The notes: generated by a model from the letters alone, not told the origin. DNA of 64,000 bases from Pseudobutyrivibrio sp. YE44 (GCF_900104335.1 NZ_FMXT01000009.1:1-64000), one strand, 5' to 3'. Positions 15,182-24,345 are shown, counted from the first letter of the stretch. Numbers and translations: made by a program.

Positions 15182-17830
15182 TTATTTCATAGACGCAAGT
15201 CTAGCCTCAACCTGAGCCATCATCTGCTCATACTTCGCGAGCTTCTCACGCTCCTCAGCAACTTTAGCTTCTGGTGCCTTGCTCATGAACTTTTCATTTG
15301 AAAGCATTCCGCGTGAACGAGCAAGCTCTTTTTCAAGTTTTTCTTTTTCCTTTGTGAGACGTTCCTTTTCCTTCTCAAAGTCTACAAGATCCTCAAGAGG
15401 AACAAAGAGTGTTGCGTCAGGAATAACAGCTGAAACTGCATCTGATCCAATACCAAGCTTGTCAGCCTGAACAATTACGTCTGTTGCACCTGCAAGTGTT
15501 GCAAAGATAGGTGTAATCTCATCGAAGATTGCTCTAACATCTGCTGACTCAGCAACAATATGGATTGCTGCCTTCTTTGATGGCGGAACATCCATATCTG
15601 TACGAAGCTGTCTCATACCACGAACAACATCCTTTGCACGTTCAACCTTTGCTTCCTCAGTTGGGAAGTTAAGCGCCTCATCAAACTCAGGCCAAGCTGA
15701 GAGCATGATTGTCTCTTCCTCGCTCTGAAGTGTGCAGAAGATTTCTTCTGTGATGAATGGCATAAATGGATGAAGCATCTTAAGGGCGTTTGTAAGTGCA
15801 AACTTAGCTGTCCAAAGTGCTGCGTTCTTGCTAGCTGTATACTCCTGAGAGTACATTCTTGGCTTTACGATTTCGATGTACCAGTCGCAGAACTCGTCCC
15901 AGATAAAATCATAAACCTTCTGAACAGCAATACCAAGTTCAAACTTGTCCATATTTTCTGTTACATCTTTAGCTAATGTGTTTACCTTAGAGATAATCCA
16001 CTTATCCTCTGTAGCAAGATCAGCATCAGCAGGCTTTGTAACCTCATTGTCTGCAAGGTTCATCATAATGAAACGTGATGCGTTCCAAACCTTGTTTGCA
16101 AAGTTACGGCTGTTCTCAACACGCTCGTTGTAGAAGCGCATATCGTTACCAGGTGCATTACCTGTAATAAGTGTAAGACGAAGTGCATCTGCGCCGTAGT
16201 TATCAATAATCTCAAGTGGATCAATACCATTTCCAAGTGACTTAGACATCTTGCGTCCCTGAGAATCACGAACGAGACCATGAATAAGTACTGTGCTAAA
16301 TGGTGACTTACCTGTGTGGGCATATCCTGAGAATACCATTCTGATTACCCAGAAGAAGATGATATCGTATCCTGTAACAAGCACGTTTGTAGGATAGAAG
16401 TAATCAAGCTCTTCTGTCTTCTCTGGCCAGCCAAGAGTTGAGAATGGCCAAAGCGCTGATGAGAACCATGTATCAAGTGTATCCTCATCCTGCTTCATGT
16501 GGTTGCAACCGCACTTAGGACAAACTGTTGGAGCCTCTGCTGCTGGGGCAACTACTGTCTCGCCACACTCTGGGCAATAGTATGCTGGGATTCTGTGTCC
16601 CCACCAAAGCTGACGTGAAATACACCAGTCACGGATGTTCTCCAGCCAGTGTAAATATGTCTTGTCGTAGTTCTTTGGTACGAAAGTAAGCTCGCCAGTC
16701 TTGATTGCCTCGATAGCTGGCTTAGCAAGCTCTTCCATAGCAACGAACCACTGTGGCTTAACCATTGGCTCTACAGTTGTGTTACATCTATCATGTGTAC
16801 CAACATTGTGAGTATGGTCTTCAATCTTAACAAGGAGACCCATTTCATCCATCTTCTGAACGATAAGCTTACGAGCCTCATATCTGTCCATTCCCTCGAA
16901 CTCGCCACCGTTTGAATTGATAGTAGCATCGTCATTAAGAACGTTGATAATAGGAAGATCATGTCTCTTTCCTACCTCGAAATCGTTAGGGTCGTGAGCA
17001 GGTGTAATCTTAACAACACCAGTACCGAATTCCATATCAACATACTCATCAGCAACAACTGGAATCTCACGATTTACGAATGGAAGCATTACAGTCTTTC
17101 CGATGATATCCTGATATCTTTCATCCTTAGGATTTACAGCAACAGCTGTATCACCAAGCATTGTTTCTGGACGAGTAGTTGCAAAAGTAACGAAGCGACC
17201 TGGCTCACCAACAATTTCATACTTCATGTGCCAGAAATGTCCTGCCTGCTCCTCATGCTCAACCTCAGCGTCAGAAATAGAAGTCTGGCAAACTGGACAC
17301 CAGTTAATGATACGGTTTCCCTTGTAGATGTAGCCTTCCTTATAAAGCTTTACGAATACGTCCTCTACAGCCTTTGAGCAGCCTTCATCCATTGTGAATC
17401 TCTCGCGCTCCCAGTCAGCAGATGAACCCATCTTCTTAAGCTGGTTGATGATACGTGTGCCGTACTCATCCTTCCACTCCCAGCACTTCTCAAGGAAGCC
17501 TTCACGGCCAAGGTCATCCTTTTCGATACCCTGCTTCTTAAGATGCTCGATAACCTTTACCTCAGTAGCAATGGCTGCATGGTCTGTACCTGGCTGCCAA
17601 AGAGCTGAGTAGCCCTGCATTCTTTTATATCTAATAAGAATATCCTGCATTGTGTTATCAAGGGCATGTCCCATGTGGAGCTGTCCTGTGATATTTGGAG
17701 GTGGCATAACGATAGTAAAAGGCTTTTTGCTTCTATCAACCTCCGCATGAAAATATCCATTTTCTTCCCATTTCTTGTAGAGTCTGTCTTCCAGACCTTT
17801 TGGATCATAAGTCTTTGCTAATTCTTTCAT
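15182..17830 (-). CDS. valS: Valyl-tRNA synthetase
   Basis: This 882-residue class I aminoacyl-tRNA synthetase charges tRNA-Val. The ATP-binding HIGH-type motif is HMGH in PPPNITGQLHMGHALDNTM (about 46-64), the KMSKS motif is in GRKMSKSLGNGIDP (about 530), and the editing (CP1) domain lies between them (GDTAVAVNPKDERY, TPAHDPNDFEVG). A zinc-type CPECGE...CPKCGC pair occurs near residue 425. The C-terminus is a coiled-coil tRNA-binding arm (FEKEKERLTKEKEKLEKEL). I place the start at the ATG 17830, preceded by AGAAAGGA; an upstream in-frame TTG has no site. Expression should be controlled by the T-box in its leader. Length is normal for the bacterial enzyme. Confidence 0.97.
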   Translation of the reverse strand: MKELAKTYDPKGLEDRLYKKWEENGYFHAEVDRSKKPFTIVMPPPNITGQLHMGHALDNTMQDILIRYKRMQGYSALWQPGTDHAAIATEVKVIEHLKKQGIEKDDLGREGFLEKCWEWKDEYGTRIINQLKKMGSSADWERERFTMDEGCSKAVEDVFVKLYKEGYIYKGNRIINWCPVCQTSISDAEVEHEEQAGHFWHMKYEIVGEPGRFVTFATTRPETMLGDTAVAVNPKDERYQDIIGKTVMLPFVNREIPVVADEYVDMEFGTGVVKITPAHDPNDFEVGKRHDLPIINVLNDDATINSNGGEFEGMDRYEARKLIVQKMDEMGLLVKIEDHTHNVGTHDRCNTTVEPMVKPQWFVAMEELAKPAIEAIKTGELTFVPKNYDKTYLHWLENIRDWCISRQLWWGHRIPAYYCPECGETVVAPAAEAPTVCPKCGCNHMKQDEDTLDTWFSSALWPFSTLGWPEKTEELDYFYPTNVLVTGYDIIFFWVIRMVFSGYAHTGKSPFSTVLIHGLVRDSQGRKMSKSLGNGIDPLEIIDNYGADALRLTLITGNAPGNDMRFYNERVENSRNFANKVWNASRFIMMNLADNEVTKPADADLATEDKWIISKVNTLAKDVTENMDKFELGIAVQKVYDFIWDEFCDWYIEIVKPRMYSQEYTASKNAALWTAKFALTNALKMLHPFMPFITEEIFCTLQSEEETIMLSAWPEFDEALNFPTEEAKVERAKDVVRGMRQLRTDMDVPPSKKAAIHIVAESADVRAIFDEITPIFATLAGATDVIVQADKLGIGSDAVSAVIPDATLFVPLEDLVDFEKEKERLTKEKEKLEKELARSRGMLSNEKFMSKAPEAKVAEEREKLAKYEQMMAQVEARLASMK

Positions 17831-17877
17831 CCTCGTATCCTTTCTAAAATGCAAGTTGTGACTCGCTTGTTACGTTC

Positions 17878-17941
17878 ACAATCCTGAGATATTGCAACGC
17901 TTCGCATAGAAAGCTCCGCTTATGCAACACTCAGAGATTGT
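17878..17941. repeat. Hairpin element in the valS leader (related to family B)
   Basis: ACAATCCTGAG...TTGCA and TGCAA...CTCAGAGATTGT form an imperfect stem around a core, GCTTCGCATAGAAAGCTCCGC, that resembles the family B core in the reverse orientation. It lies between the T-box terminator and the valS start. Confidence 0.6.
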
Positions 17942-17978
17942 TTAACTACAAGCTATTTATAATCTTTGAAATAACTGA

Positions 17979-18064
17979 GCCAGTAAGCATCAAGCTCTTA
18001 GGTTTCTCAAGCGAAGCATTCTACGCTGAGCGGAGAAACACTAAGGCTTGTAGCTGTAACTGGC
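17979..18064. repeat. Long hairpin repeat, family B, copy 2
   Basis: Shares ATCAAGCTCTTA-TTTCTCAAG, TTCTA-GC and GAGAAA-CA-TAAGGCTTG with 5649-5738. The outer arms GCCAGT/ACTGGC close the stem. It is inserted between the T-box terminator (18081) and valS. Confidence 0.75.
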
Positions 18065-18080
18065 GTAGGCTTCCACGAAT

Positions 18081-18342
18081 AAAAAAAGCCCTGTGTACGG
18101 CAAATTGCTGTACACAGGGCGCCATATACGATACGGTCGCGTTACCACCTGCATTTATTACTCATCTTATTCCTTACGGGAACGACTCGGGTTGGCTTAT
18201 CTGCCCTAAGGCACTTTGTTCACCACCTGCTCCGAAGCTACCTTCGTCAGTTCAGCTCCTAGGTCACCTTTCAGCCGGTGAGCGACCCTCTCTACAGGAC
18301 GACACTGATTACTCCTCTTCATCATCGCATTTGAAACTTAAC
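18081..18342 (-). promoter_or_regulatory. T-box leader of valS with terminator
   Basis: Read on the minus strand it has an AGAGAG block, a CACCGGCTGAAAGGTG stem, a stem I 3' side with GAAGGTAGCTTCGGAG, the T-box core GCAGGTGGTAACGCGA (about 18137-18152) and a GCCCTGTGTAC/GTACACAGGGC terminator with seven Ts (18081-18120). The TGGT of the core would pair with an ACCA tRNA end, correct for tRNA-Val. GTA in the stem I 3' side (18239-18241) is the probable specifier, a Val codon. Uncharged tRNA-Val should cause antitermination. Confidence 0.93.
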
Positions 18343-18344
18343 TA

Positions 18345-18373
18345 ATCATAAAAAAATTTTTGGTTTCTGTCAA
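18345..18373 (-). promoter_or_regulatory. Sigma-A promoter of the valS T-box transcript
   Basis: A perfect TTGACA (18368-18373 on the minus strand) and TATGAT (18345-18350) are 17 bases apart. It sits just beyond the stop codon of the exported acidic protein gene at 18384 and directs the T-box RNA. Confidence 0.8.
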
Positions 18374-18383
18374 GTTTTGTGAT

Positions 18384-19085
18384 TTATTCTTCGTCTAAAT
18401 CTGCTGTTAAGGCATCATATTTATCATTGCACTCAAGTGTATAGTTTTCTAGAATACCATCCTTCACATAGATTTCGAGAGTTGTATCAGATTGCATTTC
18501 TCCCATAGACTTAAGTTCTGAAATGATGCTAGAAATATCTGAGGAATACCCAAGAAGCTTACCTTCTAAATCTTCATCCACAAATGAGTCCCCGAAGAAA
18601 TCCTGGAAGGTAATTCTGTCTTCACAGTACATCTCATAAGAGTCTGACACCACATAATCACCCTCATCCTCTATGGCAAATTTATAACCATCAATTTCTA
18701 TGTAATATTCCTGCCAATCATATACCTTAATAGATATTCCACTAGCTATCTGATGAGAGCTTTCTTTTCTAACTACTTCATTCTCTGTATTTTTCTTAGA
18801 CTCTCTAGTATCTTCAATCTCCAAAGATTCTTCAATTTCTACAATATCATTCTCATCCTCTTCTATATCAATTTCATCCTCTACAGTTTCTTCAGCATCT
18901 GTAGTTCCGTCAGATTCTATGGATTCTCCAGAATCTTTTACTTCTTCTGACTCCACAGTTTCAATACTATCCTCTTCAACTTGCTCTTCCTCCACCTCAG
19001 CTGCATAAGCAACTGGGGCGAAGATGTTATTAAAAATCAGCATTCCTGCTGTAGCAATAAGCGGCATAAACCTTTTAATTTTCAT
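18384..19085 (-). CDS. Exported acidic protein of unknown function
   Basis: The 233-residue protein has a signal peptide (about 1-28, MKIKRFMPLIATAGML...VAYAAE), then a highly acidic Glu/Asp-rich stretch with repeats of E-x-V-E type (about 30-105), then a C-terminal domain of about 125 residues (SGISIKVYDWQEYYIEIDGYKF onward) rich in Tyr, Asp and Glu. No membrane anchor, sortase motif or lipobox is visible. GAGGAG is 8 bases from the ATG. It is the third gene of a group with 19178-21622 and 21656-22414, all exported or membrane-anchored. I do not recognise the C-terminal domain. The acidic stretch might bind calcium or extend from the wall; that is a guess. Confidence 0.7.
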   Translation of the reverse strand: MKIKRFMPLIATAGMLIFNNIFAPVAYAAEVEEEQVEEDSIETVESEEVKDSGESIESDGTTDAEETVEDEIDIEEDENDIVEIEESLEIEDTRESKKNTENEVVRKESSHQIASGISIKVYDWQEYYIEIDGYKFAIEDEGDYVVSDSYEMYCEDRITFQDFFGDSFVDEDLEGKLLGYSSDISSIISELKSMGEMQSDTTLEIYVKDGILENYTLECNDKYDALTADLDEE

Positions 19086-19177
19086 AAATAAAACTCCTCT
19101 TTATTATCAAAGGGAATAATCCCTCAGATGTATTCTTATATTCATACAGTACTCTAGTAATTTTATCTGCATGTTTC

Positions 19178-21622
19178 TTAATAATTCACTGTAATACTAG
19201 GCACAGAGATCCTTGCCTCTGCATCGGACACTCCTCCATATTGAGTAGAGGCAAAGTTTGTGGTTGATGCACTGGCCGTTACTATCACTTTACAATTTTC
19301 AAGCCTTGAATCAGAAAGCCTGTAGAGATAGCAAGTCTTATATGATGTGGCAAAATCGTTGGTAGCAATCAATTCACCACTTGCAGAATACACTGCAACG
19401 GAAAGTCCTGTAAGATTTTCATAAGCACTGACATTAACTGTAATGCTTTGTGCACCAGGCTTGATAGTTCCAGCCTTAATAAGGAAGGATACAGATGCAC
19501 TTGAGGAACTAAAGATTCGATTGTTTTTTGCCTGTGACCAGCTGCCATCTCCATAAATTGTTCCAGAAGATACTCCGGTGCTTGAGGTTGAACCTGTTGT
19601 GTTTGAACTATTCAAAGCTATTGTTTCTGAACTTGCACCAGTTCCTTTTACAATAGTTTTTGTGTAAGAGTCTGATGATCCATCTTCCTTAAAAACATAA
19701 GGGCCACCTGAAACTGTGTAATAAATATAGTTATTATCCTCGGTTCTTGTTGTAGCTATATCCTTAATCTCAATTACATGGCTAACATCCTTTGTACATG
19801 AGTACTTGATTGTAGCAGTCTGATTATCCTTGGACCACTCCACTTTTCCTGCCCACTCATGACCATAGATAACACAATCAGAACGACGGCATGAACATAC
19901 AACATAAGGCTGACTTCTGATAATTGCATCGCAACCACATCCACCTGGAGTAAGGTTGTATCCAGTATGACTTTCGTTGTATTCAAGAGCGTTATATTCA
20001 GCGTGAGCACTAGCACTGATATTTACTGTAAGGGTAGCGTTTTCACGTTCCTCTAAATCGAGCTTACTAATGTCAAAACTAGAGCCGCTTCTTGGCACAA
20101 GATGTGTAATGTTCTTTCCGTTGCTATAAACAGAATAATTGTAAATACCACCGCGCTCGGAACAAGAAGTTAGCACTGTGATTGCCCTAGCATTAGGAAG
20201 AAATGCGGAAGAATCTACAGTAAGTACAGTTGATGTATTTGCATCACAAGAACAAAATCCGCTATCAGAATATGCTCCAGCGTGCTTGCTGGCATTACCA
20301 CCGCTGGCGGCATATACATTTTTGTTATAATACAAAGCTGCTCCTGTCTTGTCATGCCTTACGTTAAATTTTGAAACCCAGCTTTCATCATCTGAAGAGT
20401 AGGCTGCAAATACACTAATGTTTGCTTGTATATAATTTTTAAGCAATCCACCCTTTAAAAACTCTTTGTGTAGAAGATAAGCTGTGTTGTCGGCCACTGT
20501 GGATTTTCCTCCATCTTCCATAGGCTTGCAATCCTTGGCAGAAACACATTTATCCTCCGGCTCGTGGCTGTGACAATATCCATTGGCGAACTGGAAGAGA
20601 GTCACCAAATTATCTACCTCCTTCAAGCCTTGGATATCCACCCCATCTATATTATTGAGCCACGAACCTGCTCCGTGTCCTGATTCAACAACATAATCAA
20701 AAAATTCCTGCCCCTTTCCACGATAGTTATTTGAAGCCTGTTCAGACCTGGCAATCAAATCATAAATTGAGGGAATTCTATTAGCCAAGGAATGTTCTTT
20801 ATCATCTACATACTGGTCATATAAAAATGATTGATAAGATTTCAGCCATTCCACCTGATGGTCAGATAGATATGTTTCATCACCATCCCCCTCATATAAA
20901 GATGACAGAGCTGTCAGTGCGTAAATATCCATTGAATTATTACTGCCATCCACAGTGCAATTCTTATCCTTCAAAAGATTATCCTCTGAAGTTTTATTTG
21001 TTCCTATATACATTCCATCCTTGGTAAGTTCAGTAAAGCTTTTGGTAAAATTAGGATACTTTTCTGGATGGGCCAAATACGTATTTACGATATTTGCCAT
21101 AAGTGCATTACCTGCCTCATCCTCACCTATGGGAGCGTAAGCTTCTACACCTGCAAGCTGACCAAAAAATTCAGGATTGTTTTTGATGGTATTTCCAAAG
21201 GCCGCTTCAAAGTCTCCAGAAGATAAGGTTATATGGTTATCATCAATTCCATCCTGTAGATATTTCTCACTTTCATCCAAAAGACTTAAATACTTTGTTC
21301 GTCCACCTTCTCTTTTTTTGTCATCGTACTTATCCACCCATGAGCCAAAGTGTTCATCATAAAATTTTGGATGTGACTGGTCCCAATTTGTTTCCTCATA
21401 AAAAACCTTAGCCCATAGCTTTTTTACAACCTCAGATCTTTCACTGGAATTTCTTATTAAGTAGCTTGGGATATAACTTCTAAAAGGCACAAATATCTGA
21501 TAGTCGTTCTCTGCTGTCATAGACCCTTTTGCATATACAGTGGACAATTCTGTAGGAACAACCATGGCGCCAATAAGTGCCAGTGGAAGAATTGCTTTTT
21601 TTATCTTTCTCATATATCTCAT
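19178..21622 (-). CDS. Large exported Cys-containing protein of unknown function
   Basis: The 814-residue protein has an N-terminal signal peptide (about 1-31, ending STVYAKG). A mainly helical region of about 430 residues rich in aromatic and charged residues follows. The middle part has several Cys motifs: CHSHEPEDKC (about 351-360), GFCSCDANTST, and PGGCGCDAII...CSCRRSDCVIYGHEW followed by a W-D-T-K-Y-C pattern seen in His/Cys surface domains of clostridia. The C-terminal 200 residues are Ser/Thr-rich beta domains (SITVNVSAYENLTGLSVAVYS). No transmembrane anchor or LPxTG is visible. GAGAGGT lies 10 bases before the ATG. It is preceded by a membrane coiled-coil gene 33 bases away. The function is unknown; a secreted complex with its neighbours is plausible. 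Confidence 0.72.
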   Translation of the reverse strand: MRYMRKIKKAILPLALIGAMVVPTELSTVYAKGSMTAENDYQIFVPFRSYIPSYLIRNSSERSEVVKKLWAKVFYEETNWDQSHPKFYDEHFGSWVDKYDDKKREGGRTKYLSLLDESEKYLQDGIDDNHITLSSGDFEAAFGNTIKNNPEFFGQLAGVEAYAPIGEDEAGNALMANIVNTYLAHPEKYPNFTKSFTELTKDGMYIGTNKTSEDNLLKDKNCTVDGSNNSMDIYALTALSSLYEGDGDETYLSDHQVEWLKSYQSFLYDQYVDDKEHSLANRIPSIYDLIARSEQASNNYRGKGQEFFDYVVESGHGAGSWLNNIDGVDIQGLKEVDNLVTLFQFANGYCHSHEPEDKCVSAKDCKPMEDGGKSTVADNTAYLLHKEFLKGGLLKNYIQANISVFAAYSSDDESWVSKFNVRHDKTGAALYYNKNVYAASGGNASKHAGAYSDSGFCSCDANTSTVLTVDSSAFLPNARAITVLTSCSERGGIYNYSVYSNGKNITHLVPRSGSSFDISKLDLEERENATLTVNISASAHAEYNALEYNESHTGYNLTPGGCGCDAIIRSQPYVVCSCRRSDCVIYGHEWAGKVEWSKDNQTATIKYSCTKDVSHVIEIKDIATTRTEDNNYIYYTVSGGPYVFKEDGSSDSYTKTIVKGTGASSETIALNSSNTTGSTSSTGVSSGTIYGDGSWSQAKNNRIFSSSSASVSFLIKAGTIKPGAQSITVNVSAYENLTGLSVAVYSASGELIATNDFATSYKTCYLYRLSDSRLENCKVIVTASASTTNFASTQYGGVSDAEARISVPSITVNY

Positions 21623-21655
21623 AACGATTTATACCTCTCAAATAACACTGATCAT

Positions 21656-22414
21656 TTAAAATGGCTTAAAATCACCATTCTGAACATAATAACCATAACA
21701 ATCATTTTGATATCCAAAGAAAAACTCTGTCTCAGCATCTGTAGTGCGCTCTTTGAGATAATCAATTTCCTTGTGGAGAAGCTCGTCTTCACTGGATGTT
21801 GTTGATGACAAGTTGTTAATCAAATTATTAAGATTTGAATCTGCTGACTGGCTATAAGAACGTAAATCCTCAATAAGAAGATTGAAGCTTTTCTTATCAG
21901 CAGTCTGATTGTTGTTAGTATTGGTAAGCCAGGTGTTCAATTCCTCAATTAGCTTCGATAGCTCATTGTAGTGCTCAGTATCTGTTGTTGATGTAGCACT
22001 AAGCTGATTAACAAGCTCAGTTTTAATGGTTTCCAAACTAGATTTATTTGATTGGTATTTTTCGTTGATTAACTCGTAGATAGTTTTCAAATCATCCTCT
22101 GTAAGAGCTGTGCTCTTTTCATCAAGATAACTTGAAATAATAGAATCAAGGGCAAGCTTTTGAGCGTCGGTAAAGCCATCCAACGAGTCAATATACTCGT
22201 AGATTTCTTCCCTTGTTTCCTCAACAGTAAGCTCTGATGCTTCACTTTTTGTAAAAAGATTTAATCCTTTGAAATGCATCATAAGCACAACTATTAGTGC
22301 AATGGCAAGTGCCGACAAAAACAGCGAAACCTTGTTTAGAGTGTTATCCTCTCTGATATATATTTTTCTAATTTGGGTAGAAAAACCCTGTGTATTTTTC
22401 TTTGTGTTTCTCAT
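21656..22414 (-). CDS. Membrane-anchored coiled-coil protein
   Basis: The 252-residue protein has a short basic cytoplasmic tail, one transmembrane helix (about 30-51, VSLFLSALAIALIVVLMMHF) and an extracytoplasmic part made of long helices rich in Leu, Glu, Asn and Ser. The C-terminus is a short aromatic domain (FFFGYQNDCYGYYVQNGDFKPF). The start is the ATG 22414, 7 bases after AAAGGAG; a longer TTG reading would start upstream of that site. A promoter is present at 22535-22563. First gene of the three-gene exported group. Topology suggests an anchor or stalk that could hold the large exported protein encoded next, but no family is recognised. Confidence 0.72.
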   Translation of the reverse strand: MRNTKKNTQGFSTQIRKIYIREDNTLNKVSLFLSALAIALIVVLMMHFKGLNLFTKSEASELTVEETREEIYEYIDSLDGFTDAQKLALDSIISSYLDEKSTALTEDDLKTIYELINEKYQSNKSSLETIKTELVNQLSATSTTDTEHYNELSKLIEELNTWLTNTNNNQTADKKSFNLLIEDLRSYSQSADSNLNNLINNLSSTTSSEDELLHKEIDYLKERTTDAETEFFFGYQNDCYGYYVQNGDFKPF

Positions 22415-22534
22415 TTCATAACTCCTTTTCTTCAAGGAATATGAAAGTGGAAATGATTCATTTATTTACCATAATGGGAAATTGGGCCGAACCAACCCGT
22501 TATATGATTTACATTTTTTAAAAAGACAAGCGAT

Positions 22535-22563
22535 AATATAACACGATATTGTAAATAATGCAA
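22535..22563 (-). promoter_or_regulatory. Promoter of the exported-protein operon
   Basis: Minus-strand TTGCAT (22558-22563) and TATATT (22535-22540) with 17 bases between, about 120 bases upstream of the membrane coiled-coil gene. Confidence 0.55.
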
Positions 22564-22594
22564 TAGGAAATTTTAAATAATTATATAAGTAGTC

Positions 22595-22624
22595 AAAAAT
22601 AGGAGCAGCCATCCAAGCTGCTCC
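22595..22624 (-). terminator. Terminator at the end of the polysaccharide locus
   Basis: GGAGCAG/CTGCTCC stem (22602-22624), followed on the minus strand by TATTTTTG. It closes the run of genes ending with the HAD phosphatase. Confidence 0.8.
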
Positions 22625-22630
22625 TTCCAT

Positions 22631-23422
22631 TTAAATCAATCCAAAATGCTTTAATGCATTATAAATTCCATCTTTATCAAAATCTGTGGTGACATAATCT
22701 GCTGTTGCCTTAGCACGGTCAGTTCCATTGCCCATGGCGATTCCAACATTTGCTGCTGCAAGCATGTCCAAATCATTTTCACTGTCACCAATGGCATATG
22801 TGTTTTCAGGATTTATGCCCACAAGCTCACATGCCTTTAACATACCAGTTGCCTTATTGTGACCTGCTGGTACAAGCTCACAAATGTTTTCATCATGGAC
22901 TATGATAGCATAATCATCAGAAAGTCTATCAAAACATTCCATCCTCTTTTCAGGTTCCACCTCAGTGGCGCAAGACATTTTATTGATAACCCATTCTCCA
23001 TAGTTGTCTCCAATGGAAATTAGATGCTTGCCTACATCACGTCTTAAGATATTTCCAAAACCATCCTCAAACCCAAACTCATCATTGTCCATGTAAATAT
23101 TTTTAGGACCTTCAAGAATTGGTCTAAAGCCGTAGCTTCGAATCATCTCAAGAGTCTTTTTAACTAAGTCTTTATCAATAATCTTTTGAAAGATTACTTT
23201 TTCATCTATTTCAATGTGGCAGCCACAAGCGCAAACAATTCCGTCAAATCCCATTCCTAATAAATCTGGATCATTAATAAAGGAACGTGCTCTGCCACTA
23301 CAGATAAATGCAAGGTGTCCGTTCTCTCTAAGCTTTTTAATGGCAAGCTTAGTACTCTCAGGAATATACTTATCATAATTCCAAAGAGTGCCATCTATAT
23401 CAAAAAATACTGCTGATTTCAT
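22631..23422 (-). CDS. Cof-type HAD-superfamily phosphatase
   Basis: This 263-residue enzyme of the HAD-IIB (Cof) group dephosphorylates small molecules, often sugar phosphates or flavin-type cofactors. Motif I is FFDIDGTLW near the N-terminus (nucleophile and acid Asp), motif II ICSGRA, a Lys within the HNKATG region and motif IV GDSENDLDMLAAA near the C-terminus. The start is the ATG 23422, with AAAAAAGGA 5 bases upstream; a longer reading would overlap the preceding gene by 80 bases. It lies 1 base after the stop of the catalytic-domain-less paralogue of the priming transferase. A role in sugar-phosphate turnover at the polysaccharide locus is possible. Confidence 0.88.
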   Translation of the reverse strand: MKSAVFFDIDGTLWNYDKYIPESTKLAIKKLRENGHLAFICSGRARSFINDPDLLGMGFDGIVCACGCHIEIDEKVIFQKIIDKDLVKKTLEMIRSYGFRPILEGPKNIYMDNDEFGFEDGFGNILRRDVGKHLISIGDNYGEWVINKMSCATEVEPEKRMECFDRLSDDYAIIVHDENICELVPAGHNKATGMLKACELVGINPENTYAIGDSENDLDMLAAANVGIAMGNGTDRAKATADYVTTDFDKDGIYNALKHFGLI

Positions 23423-23423
23423 A

Positions 23424-24287
23424 CTAATCCTTTTTTGTAAGCTTTCTAAATAATTTTGTTTCGATTCGTTCTGCTCGAGTGACGAAAGAAACCTGTGTAT
23501 CACGTACCGTAATTACGAAGTGACCACTAATCTCGTCAATCTCCTGCTCCACATAGTTCATTACACTTTCCTTTAAACTCTTGTGGGCGATGATATTGTG
23601 TCTAAGTAAAACATTGATTACATGTGTCTCAACACCTGCATCTGCCACTTCTATATAGGCCTCATCAATTTTCTTGTCTGCTATAAATTCTTCTAGCTTA
23701 TCAAGACCAATCAAGGAATCAAAATGGTCGATATAATCGGTAACACCCTCATTGTTCATAGCCACCGCAACTATCTCATAATCGTTTTCAAAAGAACCCT
23801 TAAGGACTCTCTTGATAACCTCCTGGGAATGGTTGCTATCACAAACTACAATAAGCTTTGGACAAAGAGCGGAATGGAAACGACTAAATCTGATAAAACA
23901 TTTCAAAGCACTTCTTTCAAAAAGAAGGCAGAAGTAACATACTGCAAAAGCTGCTGCATATACACTTCGTGAGAAGTCCTGGGCTGTCTTGATACCATAA
24001 AGCACAACTGTGAAGAATGCCCAGCTTATGAATACCTGAACCAGCAAGGTCTCACACTCTTTAAAGAAGCTTCGCTTGATTACACCTGAAAGATTCTTAC
24101 TTAATATCAGCATCACAAAGTATACTGCTGCAAGAACCACACCATAATCCAAGAAAAGCTCACCATGGTGAACGGCACTAATTTCATATCTAAACTGAAC
24201 AACAGCCCAATATCCAAAAATCAACGCCAACAAATCTAATATTATGAAATCGGCGTGCTTCTTCATGTAAAGTAAAGTTTTTTTCAT
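23424..24287 (-). CDS. Priming-transferase-like membrane protein lacking the catalytic domain
   Basis: The 287-residue protein matches the N-terminal two-thirds of the priming phosphoglycosyltransferase at 26297-27718. It starts with the same KKHADFIILDLLALIFGYWAVVQFRYE type segment, has four transmembrane helices (about 12-125) and a Rossmann-like domain (about 140-230, LIVVCDSNHSQEVIKRVLKG onward). It then stops with a short basic tail (ETKLFRKLTKKD) at the point where the paralogue enters its sugar-transferase domain (REAFCKRLIDILGS). No decayed catalytic sequence follows: the next gene starts 1 base later with its own ribosome site. It therefore looks like a true short protein, perhaps a regulatory partner of the full enzyme. 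Confidence 0.82.
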   Translation of the reverse strand: MKKTLLYMKKHADFIILDLLALIFGYWAVVQFRYEISAVHHGELFLDYGVVLAAVYFVMLILSKNLSGVIKRSFFKECETLLVQVFISWAFFTVVLYGIKTAQDFSRSVYAAAFAVCYFCLLFERSALKCFIRFSRFHSALCPKLIVVCDSNHSQEVIKRVLKGSFENDYEIVAVAMNNEGVTDYIDHFDSLIGLDKLEEFIADKKIDEAYIEVADAGVETHVINVLLRHNIIAHKSLKESVMNYVEQEIDEISGHFVITVRDTQVSFVTRAERIETKLFRKLTKKD

Positions 24288-24345
24288 AAGATTATTTGTC
24301 TCCTTTTAATGTGCGGAGGAATCTCCAGTCTCCCCTTCATGTATG

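Noticed and set aside
22415-22435. TTG start for the membrane coiled-coil protein
   Set aside because: It would place the AAAGGAG ribosome site inside the coding sequence; the ATG at 22414, 7 bases after it, is preferred.
23423-23503. Long start for the HAD phosphatase
   Set aside because: It would overlap the preceding gene by 80 bases and add residues before the conserved motif I; the ATG 23422 has a ribosome site.
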